From Oscillospiraceae bacterium (lineage in GTDB: Bacteria > Bacillota > Clostridia > Monoglobales > Monoglobaceae), in contig SVKF01000007.1 of the NCBI GenBank assembly GCA_015068605.1, positions 16,946 through 80,945 on the forward strand: DNA of 64,000 nucleotides. The letters are read 5' to 3'. Both the position numbers and the translations under genes were made by a program. Shown one piece after another: positions 56,843-64,000 of the stretch. The notes under the pieces were generated by a model. That model searched no databases and had not been told where the DNA came from. It saw nothing but the letters and a program-made list of their open reading frames with translations. Each line of letters starts with the position of its first letter. The first letter of the stretch is position 1.

Positions 56843-56937
56843 TAGTTGACTTTTCCAAAAAGATATTGTAAAATATATTTGTAACATAATTGTAACAAAG
56901 CTGTAATGTAATTCGGCGTAAAATAAGAGGTGATATT

Positions 56938-58434
56938 TTGGCTGAAGAGAAGGAAAATATTGAAAAAACCGATGAACCAAAGGAATTTGGCAAAGCGGTT
57001 TTTGATGAAAATACGAAAAGACCAAAGGCAAAAAAACGGATTTCGGACCGTGTTTTTATGGTGGATGAGAAAAGTGTTTATATGCACAGAGTGAAAAAGC
57101 TGTGGAAAAGCTTTAGAAATCATATATTGTCGGGGATTATTGCAATCGCCTGTCTGACCGCCATTTTTGCTTTTTTGAATACTAAAAACTATGTCCTCGG
57201 TTATGAACTTATAATCGACGGGAATGTGGTCGGATATATTGATAATACAGAAATTGTCGATGAAGCCATTGGTAGTGTGGCTGAAGTTGTCAAGCCCTAT
57301 ATCGGTAAGGACGAAAAATATACCAAATCCCCCGAATATGTCAGACGACTGGTTGTCAAGGATGAGTGTCTTACAAAAGAAGCAATCGAAAGTTATCTTC
57401 TTAAAAACCTTGATTATGTTATTCCAAGCTGGGGAATTTATGTTGACGGAAAATTTGTTACAGCTGTGCCCTCGGAGGAGGACGCAAAAGGCATTCGTGC
57501 AGAATACCTGAAAAGATACTGCGGTGTTGAATATACCGATGAGACCATTCTTGAAACTAAGGAAAAATATACATACAGCAAGGATTACAGCCACGCAATA
57601 AGCGAAATCTCAACCTTTGAGGAAGCAATAAGCATCCTCGCCGGAACAGATAAGGAGCTGGAAAAATATGTTGTTGTAATGGGAGACACCCTTTCGGGAA
57701 TAGCCGAGAAATTCGGTATGAGGAGCAGTGTTGAAATCATTGCTTTAAATCCGAACCTTGCCGACCATAACGTTATCCATGTTGGGGATGAAATTTTGGT
57801 TGAAAAGGCAGTTCCTCTCCTTTCGGTCATCGCAACAATGACCGTTGAATACGAGGAAGCCATACCTTATGAAATTGAAACTGAGGATGACCCAAATATT
57901 TTCAAGGGTGAATATGCTGTTGTTTCAAAAGGTGTTGAGGGAAAAGCAAAGAAAATTGCAACCGTCAAGACCGAAAACGGAATTGAATATAAAAGAGAGA
58001 TTTTATCCGAAGAAATTATTTCCGAGCCCGTTACCGAAGTTCGGAGAGTCGGAACTAAAACGCCTCCGCAGTTTATAAACCCTGCATCGGGCTATTTATC
58101 CTCCCAATACGGCAGACGCTGGGGACGAAATCACAACGGAATTGATATTGCCGGCTCTCACGGCTCTGCAATTAAAGCATCCTCTGCCGGAACGGTTACT
58201 TATTCCGGTTGGATGAGCGGATACGGATATTATGTTGTTATAAACCACGGCAACGGTTACGAAACCGCCTATGGGCATAACTCCTCTCTGCTTGTTTCTG
58301 TCGGACAGTATGTAAGTCAGGGGCAGACCATTGCAAAGATGGGTAACACGGGAAGAAGTACGGGAACTCACTTGCATTTTGAAGTAAAGAAAAACGGAGT
58401 ATTCCAAAATCCGTTAAACTATGTATCATATTAG
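56938..58434 (+). CDS. Membrane-anchored M23 peptidase with LysM and G5-like regions
   Basis: A 498-residue protein from TTG with GAGGTGAT upstream. One transmembrane helix (about 64-85, ILSGIIAIACLTAIFAFLN) leads to an external part. A LysM domain is at about 240-287 (VVVMGDTLSGIAEKFGMRSS). A G5-type region follows. The C-terminal LytM/M23 domain has HNGIDIAGSHGS and GTHLHFEVKKNG, with all zinc ligands. It is a cell-wall endopeptidase. It is just upstream of the WalR-like regulator, which may control cell-wall genes. Confidence 0.9.
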   Translation: MAEEKENIEKTDEPKEFGKAVFDENTKRPKAKKRISDRVFMVDEKSVYMHRVKKLWKSFRNHILSGIIAIACLTAIFAFLNTKNYVLGYELIIDGNVVGYIDNTEIVDEAIGSVAEVVKPYIGKDEKYTKSPEYVRRLVVKDECLTKEAIESYLLKNLDYVIPSWGIYVDGKFVTAVPSEEDAKGIRAEYLKRYCGVEYTDETILETKEKYTYSKDYSHAISEISTFEEAISILAGTDKELEKYVVVMGDTLSGIAEKFGMRSSVEIIALNPNLADHNVIHVGDEILVEKAVPLLSVIATMTVEYEEAIPYEIETEDDPNIFKGEYAVVSKGVEGKAKKIATVKTENGIEYKREILSEEIISEPVTEVRRVGTKTPPQFINPASGYLSSQYGRRWGRNHNGIDIAGSHGSAIKASSAGTVTYSGWMSGYGYYVVINHGNGYETAYGHNSSLLVSVGQYVSQGQTIAKMGNTGRSTGTHLHFEVKKNGVFQNPLNYVSY

Positions 58435-58449
58435 TTATGAGGTGAAATT

Positions 58450-59142
58450 ATGGACAAAAAGATTTTAGTTGTTGACGATGAAAAACCTATAGTTGAAATT
58501 TTAAAGCTTAATCTCCAGAAGGAAAATTATGATGTTTATGAAGCTTACGACGGGGAAGAGGCACTTTTAAAAGCAAAAAATATTCAGCCCGACCTTATTC
58601 TGCTTGATGTTATGCTTCCTAAGATTGACGGGTTTACGGTTTGCCGTAAAATCCGAGAAACATCAACTGTTCCGATTCTCATGCTGACAGCAAGGGAAGA
58701 AGAGGTTGATAAGGTTTTGGGGCTGGAGCTTGGGGCTGATGATTATATCACAAAACCGTTCAGCATAAGAGAGCTTATGGCGAGAATAAAGGCAAATATG
58801 CGCCGCGTTTCTCCTGAAGTTACGGATTCTCCTGCCGAGAAAGATACTCTTGAAATCGGAAACTTCCTTCTTGATTTTAACCGCTATGAGCTTTATAAAA
58901 ACGGTAAGCTGATTGACCTTACTGTTCGTGAATTTGATTTGATTAAATATCTTGCGAGTCAGCCAAACCGCATTTTTTCAAGGCAAAAGCTTCTTGAAAG
59001 CGTATGGGATTATGAATATTACGGTGATGTCAGAACTGTTGATGTTACGGTCAGACGAGTTCGTGAAAAAATCGAGGATGACCCATCTCAGCCAACAACA
59101 ATTATGACCAAACGCGGCGTTGGCTATTATTTTCAGGCATAA
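58450..59142 (+). CDS. WalR-like OmpR-family response regulator
   Basis: A 230-residue regulator. The receiver has VVDDEKPIVEILKLN, LLDVMLPKIDGF with the phospho-Asp, and ITKPFSIRELMARIKANMRR. The winged helix ends TIMTKRGVGYYFQA. The sequence is close to WalR/VicR, which controls cell-wall hydrolases in Firmicutes. walK normally follows at once; here rlmH does (1-bp overlap), and no kinase, walH or walI is in this window. The regulator therefore looks orphan at this locus. Confidence 0.85.
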   Translation: MDKKILVVDDEKPIVEILKLNLQKENYDVYEAYDGEEALLKAKNIQPDLILLDVMLPKIDGFTVCRKIRETSTVPILMLTAREEEVDKVLGLELGADDYITKPFSIRELMARIKANMRRVSPEVTDSPAEKDTLEIGNFLLDFNRYELYKNGKLIDLTVREFDLIKYLASQPNRIFSRQKLLESVWDYEYYGDVRTVDVTVRRVREKIEDDPSQPTTIMTKRGVGYYFQA

Positions 59143-59624
59143 TGTTTTCCGTGACGATTATTTCGGTGGGGAAGATAAAAGAGAAGTTTTTCTCCCTCGC
59201 CATAGATGAATATAAAAAACGGTTGGGGCGATACTGCAACCTTGAAATTATCGAGGTTAAAGACGAGCCAACTCCGGAAAACCCGTCCCAAAGAGAAAAA
59301 GAGCTTGTGCTTTTAAAGGAAGGGGAGCGTATTTCCGAAAAAATTCCCAAAGGCGCTGTTGTCGTGACTCTTTGCATTGAAGGGAAACAATGTTCCTCGG
59401 AAGAATTTGCCAATTTTTTTGAAGATACGGCAAAATCGGGAAATAGCAAGATTGTTTTTATTATCGGTGGGTCTTTCGGACTTTCCGAAACCGTTAAAAA
59501 ACAGTCCTCAAAAAGATTGAGCTTTTCCGAGATGACCTTTCCTCACCAGCTTATGAGGGTAATTCTTTCCGAACAGATTTACAGAGCCTTCACCATCATT
59601 GAAGGAAAAACTTATCATAAATAG
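59142..59624 (+). CDS. rlmH: 23S rRNA pseudouridine-1915 methyltransferase RlmH
   Basis: A 160-residue SPOUT methyltransferase. MFSVTIISVGKIKEKFFSLA, LCIEGKQCSSEEFANFF, FIIGGSFGLSETVKK and the C-terminal FPHQLMRVILSEQIYRAFTI are characteristic. Length is normal. It overlaps the response regulator by 1 bp. In many Firmicutes rlmH ends the walRK gene group, which fits. Confidence 0.97.
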   Translation: MFSVTIISVGKIKEKFFSLAIDEYKKRLGRYCNLEIIEVKDEPTPENPSQREKELVLLKEGERISEKIPKGAVVVTLCIEGKQCSSEEFANFFEDTAKSGNSKIVFIIGGSFGLSETVKKQSSKRLSFSEMTFPHQLMRVILSEQIYRAFTIIEGKTYHK

Positions 59625-59630
59625 GGTCAT

Positions 59631-59911
59631 GGCAAAATGTACCGACCACAAAAACACCAATAAATATCCCCCGTTATACGGGGTTCAGACTACTGACAAA
59701 CCCACCATTTTCAGGTGGGTTTGTGTCGTATATACCGGATTTTTAATAATTCTTGATAGAAATTGCCTTTCTCTCTTCCGGAGGATATTGGCGATCTTCT
59801 TCATATTCTGTACCGTTGCAGTAAACAAACATTGTTCGGAAACTCTTTCGTTTCCACGTTAAAGTCTTTTTGGTAAAAAAATGACCACTGACTTTGACTT
59901 TGTCAGTGGTC
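59631..59911. repeat. Repeat fragments in the rlmH-lipoprotein gap
   Basis: 59631-59660 carries GCAAAATGTACCGACCAC, a fragment of the right module of copies A and B. 59883-59911 is GACCACTGAC/GTCAGTGGTC, an inverted copy of the palindrome at 16858-16890. Between them, the reverse strand has an open stretch that reads like a short conserved protein tail (TMFVYCNGTEYEEDRQYPPE), without a start. The remainder of 59625-59959 contains nothing else that I can support. Confidence 0.65.
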
Positions 59912-59959
59912 TGACTGCCTCACTTAGTGAGACAGCCCCATTTTTATTAGTCTTTAATT

Positions 59960-60667
59960 TTAGAAATCGTACTTTTCTTCAAGTTCACGAATCTTTAAGT
60001 TACAGTCTAACATTTTCTTGTCAACATTTTCCATTGCTTCTTCATCAGCAAGTCTGCAAGCAGAACTGTAAACACCCATTACAGCATTCATTATGTTGCT
60101 GCCGTATTCATCATAAAGCTCACCAACTGCATCTTCGTATTCAAAGTATCCTTTTGATTCGTTTACAACATCTTCAAAATATTCATCTCTTAAATCGTTA
60201 CCGATTTCTCTGATACCGGCACTGTCTTCGTCTTTTCCAAGCTCGTATGCTTCATCAATCTTTTCAAGAAGCTCGTCATAGAAATCTGTAAGCTCTTCTG
60301 CATCTTCTATGGTGCTTGCATATTCTTCAGCATAGCCTAAGCCTGTTCTTAAAGCATCCACGCAATCGCTGTTGATATCTTCGTCAGAAATTAATTTGTC
60401 AAATTTAGCCATTTCCTTAGACTTGTCGTCATTGTAATCAGCGTGTGCTTCTGAAAGGTCTTCGTTGTTGTCAAAGTTTTCTGTAGCATATTCTTCGATT
60501 TCCGCAACGATTTCTTCCAATGCATCGTCATCTTCGTCAACGATAGCCTGTGCAATTTCTTCATAGAAAGAAACTTTCTTTGACTGCTCGTCTGTCATTG
60601 ATCCACATGATGTGAGAACTCCCGCCATCATACAAAGTGTTAAAATAATTGCTAAAATTTTCTTCAT
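59960..60667 (-). CDS. Acidic lipoprotein
   Basis: A 235-residue protein from MKKILAIILTLCMMAGVLTS (60667), a lipoprotein signal ending in LTSC near residue 20. The mature protein is strongly acidic and helical (ENFDNNEDLSEAHADYNDDK), without recognised domains. A start at 60739 is rejected because the signal would lie internally. It is a single gene with a promoter region upstream and terminator-like palindromes downstream. Confidence 0.75.
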   Translation of the reverse strand: MKKILAIILTLCMMAGVLTSCGSMTDEQSKKVSFYEEIAQAIVDEDDDALEEIVAEIEEYATENFDNNEDLSEAHADYNDDKSKEMAKFDKLISDEDINSDCVDALRTGLGYAEEYASTIEDAEELTDFYDELLEKIDEAYELGKDEDSAGIREIGNDLRDEYFEDVVNESKGYFEYEDAVGELYDEYGSNIMNAVMGVYSSACRLADEEAMENVDKKMLDCNLKIRELEEKYDF

Positions 60668-60826
60668 GGTTAAAAAACCCCTTTCCTTGTGAATTAAAAT
60701 TATTTTCACACAAGAACAATATATCAAATAATTCGACAAAAGTCAATAGGATAAGATTATTTTATGGGGAAAAGTTGCATAAATAGTCATTTTTTGTCGG
60801 ATTTTCATTAATTTTTAAATAAAAAT

Positions 60827-61618
60827 TTAGTTAAAATAACTCTCAGAAAAGGCTTTTGCAGTTTCAATTTCGGGGAAATTATCTTCAAAATATTCCTCCA
60901 TAAAGTCGCAGAAGATATTTTCGGTTTCAAAATGTCCTGCGTCAATAATATTAAGTCCGATTTCCGAGGCGAATTGGGCATCGTGGTGACCTATGTCAGC
61001 GGTTAAATATACATCCGCTCCTGCGTGGAGAGCACATTCCATAAGGTCTCCACCGCTCCCCGAACAAAGGGCGACGGTGCGTATTTCTTCCATGGGGTTA
61101 CCCACAGTGCGAAGATTTTTAGAGCCTAAGGTTGCCCGAACAAAATCCGCAAAATCTTCAAGGCTCATTGGCGGTTCTAAATATCCCACTCTGCCTATAT
61201 TATCAAGGGGAGCGCCGTTTGAGCTGACGCATTCTTCGTCATTATAGGCTCTGACATCTTCAAGACCGAGGGTATCGGCTAAAAGGTCATTCATTCCGCC
61301 CTCTGCCTTGTCAAAGTTGGTATGCATACTGTAAACGGAAATTCCGCTTCTTATAAGACTTAAAACCAGCCTTCCGGTTGGGTCGCTCTCCGTTATTTTG
61401 GATAAAGGCTTAAAGATAAGAGGGTGATGAGTTATTATAAGATTTGCGCCGAAGCTTTGAGCCTGTTTTAAGGTTTCGGAATTGATTTCAAGGCAGAAAA
61501 AAACCTTCCCTGCCTGACTTTGAACGTCACCCAGCAAAAATCCGGAATTGTCCCATTTTTCCGCAAGATAAGGCGGAGCAATCCTCTCCATTTCTTTAAT
61601 AATATCACAAATTCTCAT
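60827..61618 (-). CDS. NIF3/YqfO-type dinuclear metal-centre protein
   Basis: A 263-residue protein of the NIF3/GTP cyclohydrolase I type 2-like family. ERIAPPYLAEKWDNSGFLLG at the start, LIITHHPLIFKP and DVYLTADIGHHDA contain the metal ligands. The biochemical role is unknown. It is translated with the upstream trmK gene (13-bp overlap). ATG 61618 is chosen over the TTG at 61624, with AAGGAG upstream. These two genes are a widespread pair in Firmicutes. Confidence 0.9.
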   Translation of the reverse strand: MRICDIIKEMERIAPPYLAEKWDNSGFLLGDVQSQAGKVFFCLEINSETLKQAQSFGANLIITHHPLIFKPLSKITESDPTGRLVLSLIRSGISVYSMHTNFDKAEGGMNDLLADTLGLEDVRAYNDEECVSSNGAPLDNIGRVGYLEPPMSLEDFADFVRATLGSKNLRTVGNPMEEIRTVALCSGSGGDLMECALHAGADVYLTADIGHHDAQFASEIGLNIIDAGHFETENIFCDFMEEYFEDNFPEIETAKAFSESYFN

Positions 61619-62291
61619 TCTCAATCATCTCCTTAAGTTTTTTCAATTCGTTAAGTCGGTTGACATTTTTTTCGTTCTCTGACATTGAAAGACCGTTTAT
61701 CTGTTTTTCAAGCTTATAAATACGGTTTTTGCGATAGCTGTCAAAATTTTCATCTTTTTCGATTTTTTTGCCCATATAAAGCTCGGCTTTGGTATATGGA
61801 GTGTCTTCGCCCACCAAAACGAGCATTATTGTATAAAGCTTTTCCTCTTCACGAACAATAAACTCTTTTTCGATTGTGAAGCCGTTTTGATTTAAATATT
61901 CCCGAAGCTCCGAAACAGCGGTCATAGGCTGAAGAATAAGGGTTTTGGCTGATTTTGCAACATTTTTTGAGTTTCCCAAAATCTGTGCAATTAAAAGCCC
62001 ACCCATTCCTGCAATAATTATGGTTTCCGCCTCGTTTTCCGAAACTGTCTCAAGACCGCCGCCCAGACGGACAGAAACTTTGTCCTCTGCATCGTAGGCT
62101 GAAACGGTTGCCCTTGCTCTTTCAACGGGACCTTTGACAATATCCGAGGCAATGGCAAAATCGCATTTCCCCGAAAGCGTGAGACAGACGGGAATATATG
62201 CGTGGTCAGTTCCTATATCGCAAATTGTTTTGCAAGGGGGAACAATATCATAAATTTTTTGGAGTCTTGGCGTAAGTTTAGGTATTTTCAT
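61605..62291 (-). CDS. trmK: tRNA (adenine-22-N1)-methyltransferase TrmK
   Basis: A 228-residue methyltransferase. MKIPKLTPRLQKIYDIVPPC, CDIGTDHAYIPVCLTLSGKC, IIAGMGGLLIAQILGNS and LILQPMTAVSELREYLNQNG are family motifs; a C-terminal coiled coil follows. It methylates A22 in tRNA. Overlaps the NIF3-like gene downstream. Confidence 0.95.
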   Translation of the reverse strand: MKIPKLTPRLQKIYDIVPPCKTICDIGTDHAYIPVCLTLSGKCDFAIASDIVKGPVERARATVSAYDAEDKVSVRLGGGLETVSENEAETIIIAGMGGLLIAQILGNSKNVAKSAKTLILQPMTAVSELREYLNQNGFTIEKEFIVREEEKLYTIMLVLVGEDTPYTKAELYMGKKIEKDENFDSYRKNRIYKLEKQINGLSMSENEKNVNRLNELKKLKEMIENENL

Positions 62292-62418
62292 AAATTTCCC
62301 TCTTCTTTCCTTATTATATTTTATATCTGCAGGGGTTGATTGTCAAGAGAAAAAAGGAAATTGCAAAAAAGCGTGGAAATTTATGAAAAAGAGCACTTTT
62401 TGAAAAGGTGGTGTCGTT

Positions 62419-63366
62419 ATGGAAAATCCACGGATATTGAGCGAGAAAATTGAGGAGCAGACCTTGAGCGAATATGCGACTCTTTCCAAAAACACGAAAG
62501 GAAGAGCAGAATTTGTTCCTCTTTGCAATCTTCGGACAGAGTTTCAGCGTGACCGTGACAGAATAATCCATTCAAAGTCCTTCAGACGGTTAAAGCATAA
62601 AACGCAGGTGTTTCTTGCCCCCGAAGGGGATCATTACAGAACAAGACTTACCCACACTTTAGAGGTTGCCCAGATTGCCAGAACGGCGGCGAGGGCTTTA
62701 AGACTTAATGAGGATTTGACTGAGGCGATTGCTTTAGGACACGACATGGGACACACTCCTTTCGGTCATTCGGGGGAGAGAGCCCTCCATAAGCTTTGCG
62801 AAAACGGATTTCGTCATAATGAGCAGAGCCTTCGCACAGTTGATATTATTGATAAGCTCAATCTCACCGCAGAGGTAAGGGACGGGATACTGTGTCACAC
62901 GGGTGATAAAAAGCCGTCAACTCCCGAGGGGAAAATCGTCTGTCTTGCAGATAAGATTGCCTATATAAATCACGATATTGACGATGCAATTCGTGCAGGA
63001 ATATTAAAATATGAGGCTGTGCCGAAAGAATATGCCGACCTTTTCGGAAAAAGCCAGTCAGCGAGAATAAATACCATGCTGACAAGCCTTGTTGAAAACA
63101 GCTTTAACGGTGAAATCCGAATGGCAGAGGATATGTTTTCTGCTATGATGGGACTCCGCAGATTTATGTTTGAAAATGTGTATTTTAATGAAACTGCACT
63201 TGAAAATGAGAAAAAAGCGTTTATGATAATAAAAAATCTTTATGAACGATACAGAGCAGAGGGAAAAACCGAGCAGGAAAGTATTGACTACATAGCAGGA
63301 ATGACCGACAGATATGCCATTTCCACTTTTGAGAAATTTTTTGTCCCGAAATCCTGGCATATTTAG
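62419..63366 (+). CDS. dgt: Deoxyguanosinetriphosphate triphosphohydrolase-like protein
   Basis: A 315-residue HD-domain dNTPase, of the short type-2 group. HSKSFRRLKHKTQVFLAPEG, the metal site HTLEVAQIARTAAR, LGHDMGHTPFGHSGE and CLADKIAYINHDIDDAIRAG are all present. It hydrolyses dGTP or other dNTPs to nucleoside and triphosphate. AAGGTGG lies seven bases upstream of the ATG. The common downstream neighbours dnaG and rpoD are not seen. Confidence 0.9.
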   Translation: MENPRILSEKIEEQTLSEYATLSKNTKGRAEFVPLCNLRTEFQRDRDRIIHSKSFRRLKHKTQVFLAPEGDHYRTRLTHTLEVAQIARTAARALRLNEDLTEAIALGHDMGHTPFGHSGERALHKLCENGFRHNEQSLRTVDIIDKLNLTAEVRDGILCHTGDKKPSTPEGKIVCLADKIAYINHDIDDAIRAGILKYEAVPKEYADLFGKSQSARINTMLTSLVENSFNGEIRMAEDMFSAMMGLRRFMFENVYFNETALENEKKAFMIIKNLYERYRAEGKTEQESIDYIAGMTDRYAISTFEKFFVPKSWHI

Positions 63367-63402
63367 ATGTTTTAAATTTGTCCTGATACGAGGAATTGAG
63401 AA

Positions 63403-63652
63403 ATGTCGAATATCGGCGAAAGGGTGGAGCGTATGTTTAATTTTAAAAGGGGATGCAAAGTACCATTTCCTGAAAAGATATTTGAAGAATATAAAACAAA
63501 CGGAAAATCTTGTGATAGCATGGGACACTTTTTCTGAGGAATCCCCCGGTGTCAGCAAAAAAATAGAACTTGACGGAAAAGATGTATATTCAATCATAGA
63601 GGATTTTAAAGATTGGGGAATATATCTTGCAGAACGAAGAATAGATGAATAG
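63403..63652 (+). pseudogene. Possible frameshifted short gene
   Basis: ATG 63403 opens MSNIGERVERMFNFKRGCKV and ends with a stop after ~44 codons. A second frame then continues with NLVIAWDTFSEESPGVSKKI ... IYLAERRIDE to 63652 with no start of its own. Together these look like one gene with an indel near 63500-63530, but two chance ORFs or an assembly error are also possible. No family recognised. Confidence 0.3.
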
Positions 63653-63708
63653 TTTTTAGTCCTAACTTAACACGAACTATATGGATAATGTCGAAAGATG
63701 TCTAAAGG

Positions 63709-63803
63709 AAGCCTCCCTTGCCTAAAGGGAGGGGGACCACCAAAGGTGGTGGAGAAAAGCGCCCCTTGCCTAAAGGGGAGAGGGCCACGAAGTGGCGAGG
63801 GGA
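63709..63803. repeat. Two imperfect 48-bp hairpin repeats
   Basis: Two units, each with CTCCCTTGCCTAAAGGGAG-type and CCAC...GGTGG-type hairpins, start near 63709 and 63757. They resemble, in inverted orientation, the sequence at 1-34. Such G+C-rich hairpin repeats often lie beside DUF559 genes in Clostridia, as here. Confidence 0.75.
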
Positions 63804-63809
63804 TTTAAT

Positions 63810-64000
63810 ATGGAAAGAAAGCATAATGTTGATTTAACAATTAATGCAAGAAACTTGAGAAAGAATATGACAAAAGAAGAGCGACATCTTTGGTATGATT
63901 TCTTAAAAAGATATCCTGTCAGATTTTTAAGACAAAAAGTAATAGATAATTACATAGTTGATTTTTATTGCCATAGTGCAAGGTTAATTATTGAACTGGA
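63810..64000 (+). CDS. DUF559/Vsr-like endonuclease-domain protein (partial)
   Basis: An open frame that runs off the window after 63 codons: MERKHNVDLTINARNLRKNM, EERHLWYDFLKRYPVRFLRQ and VDFYCHSARLIIEL. This is the N-terminal part of a DUF559 domain protein of the very-short-patch-repair/REase fold. The D and the later E-x-x catalytic residues begin at the cut edge. The start has GAGGGGATTTAAT upstream. It lies directly behind hairpin repeats. Confidence 0.85.
   Translation, partial: MERKHNVDLTINARNLRKNMTKEERHLWYDFLKRYPVRFLRQKVIDNYIVDFYCHSARLIIEL

Noticed and set aside
59599..59862. Forward ORF of 87 codons after rlmH
   Set aside because: It runs through repeat fragments and has no protein-like features; the reverse-strand stretch there reads more like coding but has no start.

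Overview
The window looks like a low-GC Firmicute of class Clostridia, probably a spore-forming, saccharolytic, hydrogen-producing gut-type anaerobe. The evidence is A+T-rich DNA with strong AGGAGG-type ribosome binding sites, GTG/TTG starts, consensus sigma-70-type promoters, [FeFe]-hydrogenase maturation genes, RemB, a DUF3794-LysM spore-coat-type protein, CsaB, PepD, CoaX and a parABS system with perfect TGTTTCACGTGAAACA sites. I cannot name the species.

Layout. 1-8.7 kb: a carbohydrate island with a secreted four-module protein, a large glycosidase-like enzyme, a DUF4838 protein and an AraC regulator; the two reverse-strand promoters share a probable operator. 8.7-12.4 kb: a hydrogenase maturation operon (TM1266-type regulator, hydG, hydF, then an Sfp-type transferase) behind a leader that can form competing terminator and antiterminator hairpins. 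12.4-16 kb: tatD, a methyltransferase, an aminotransferase and an Lrp regulator, all overlapping. 16-27.8 kb: EI of the PTS, a YiiX-like protein, secG, a short-chain dehydrogenase, pepD, a class A PBP, a WG-repeat lipoprotein and tRNA-Leu(CAG), whose presumed 5' leader holds three 53-bp structured repeats. 27.9-37.4 kb: a YhaN/SbcD-like nuclease pair, a ribokinase, a glycosyltransferase-CsaB fusion, two G3E GTPases and an amidase. This segment carries six exact copies and one variant of the palindrome ATCTTGCGCAAGAT, each inside a gene and each read in the same frame. 38.5-52.7 kb: the replication-origin region with tex, two parS sites, parA, parB, serS, rpiB, rsmG, a ferredoxin, a DnaA-box cluster, dnaN, recF, remB, gyrB and a small alarmone synthetase. 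dnaA is not beside dnaN. 53-55.5 kb: a spore/envelope-type cluster. 55.6-63.4 kb: a phosphodiesterase, coaX, an M23 peptidase, a WalR-like response regulator without its kinase, rlmH, a lipoprotein, a NIF3 protein, trmK and dgt. The right edge has repeats and the start of a DUF559 gene.

Non-coding structure is unusually rich: an attenuator-like hyd leader, a second structured leader next to the origin, the tRNA-Leu leader repeats, two inverted copies of a ~280-bp modular element plus a fragment, and several smaller dispersed repeats. These, with the intragenic palindrome cluster, are the most promising undescribed features. Domain calls come from motif reading alone; no database search was run.
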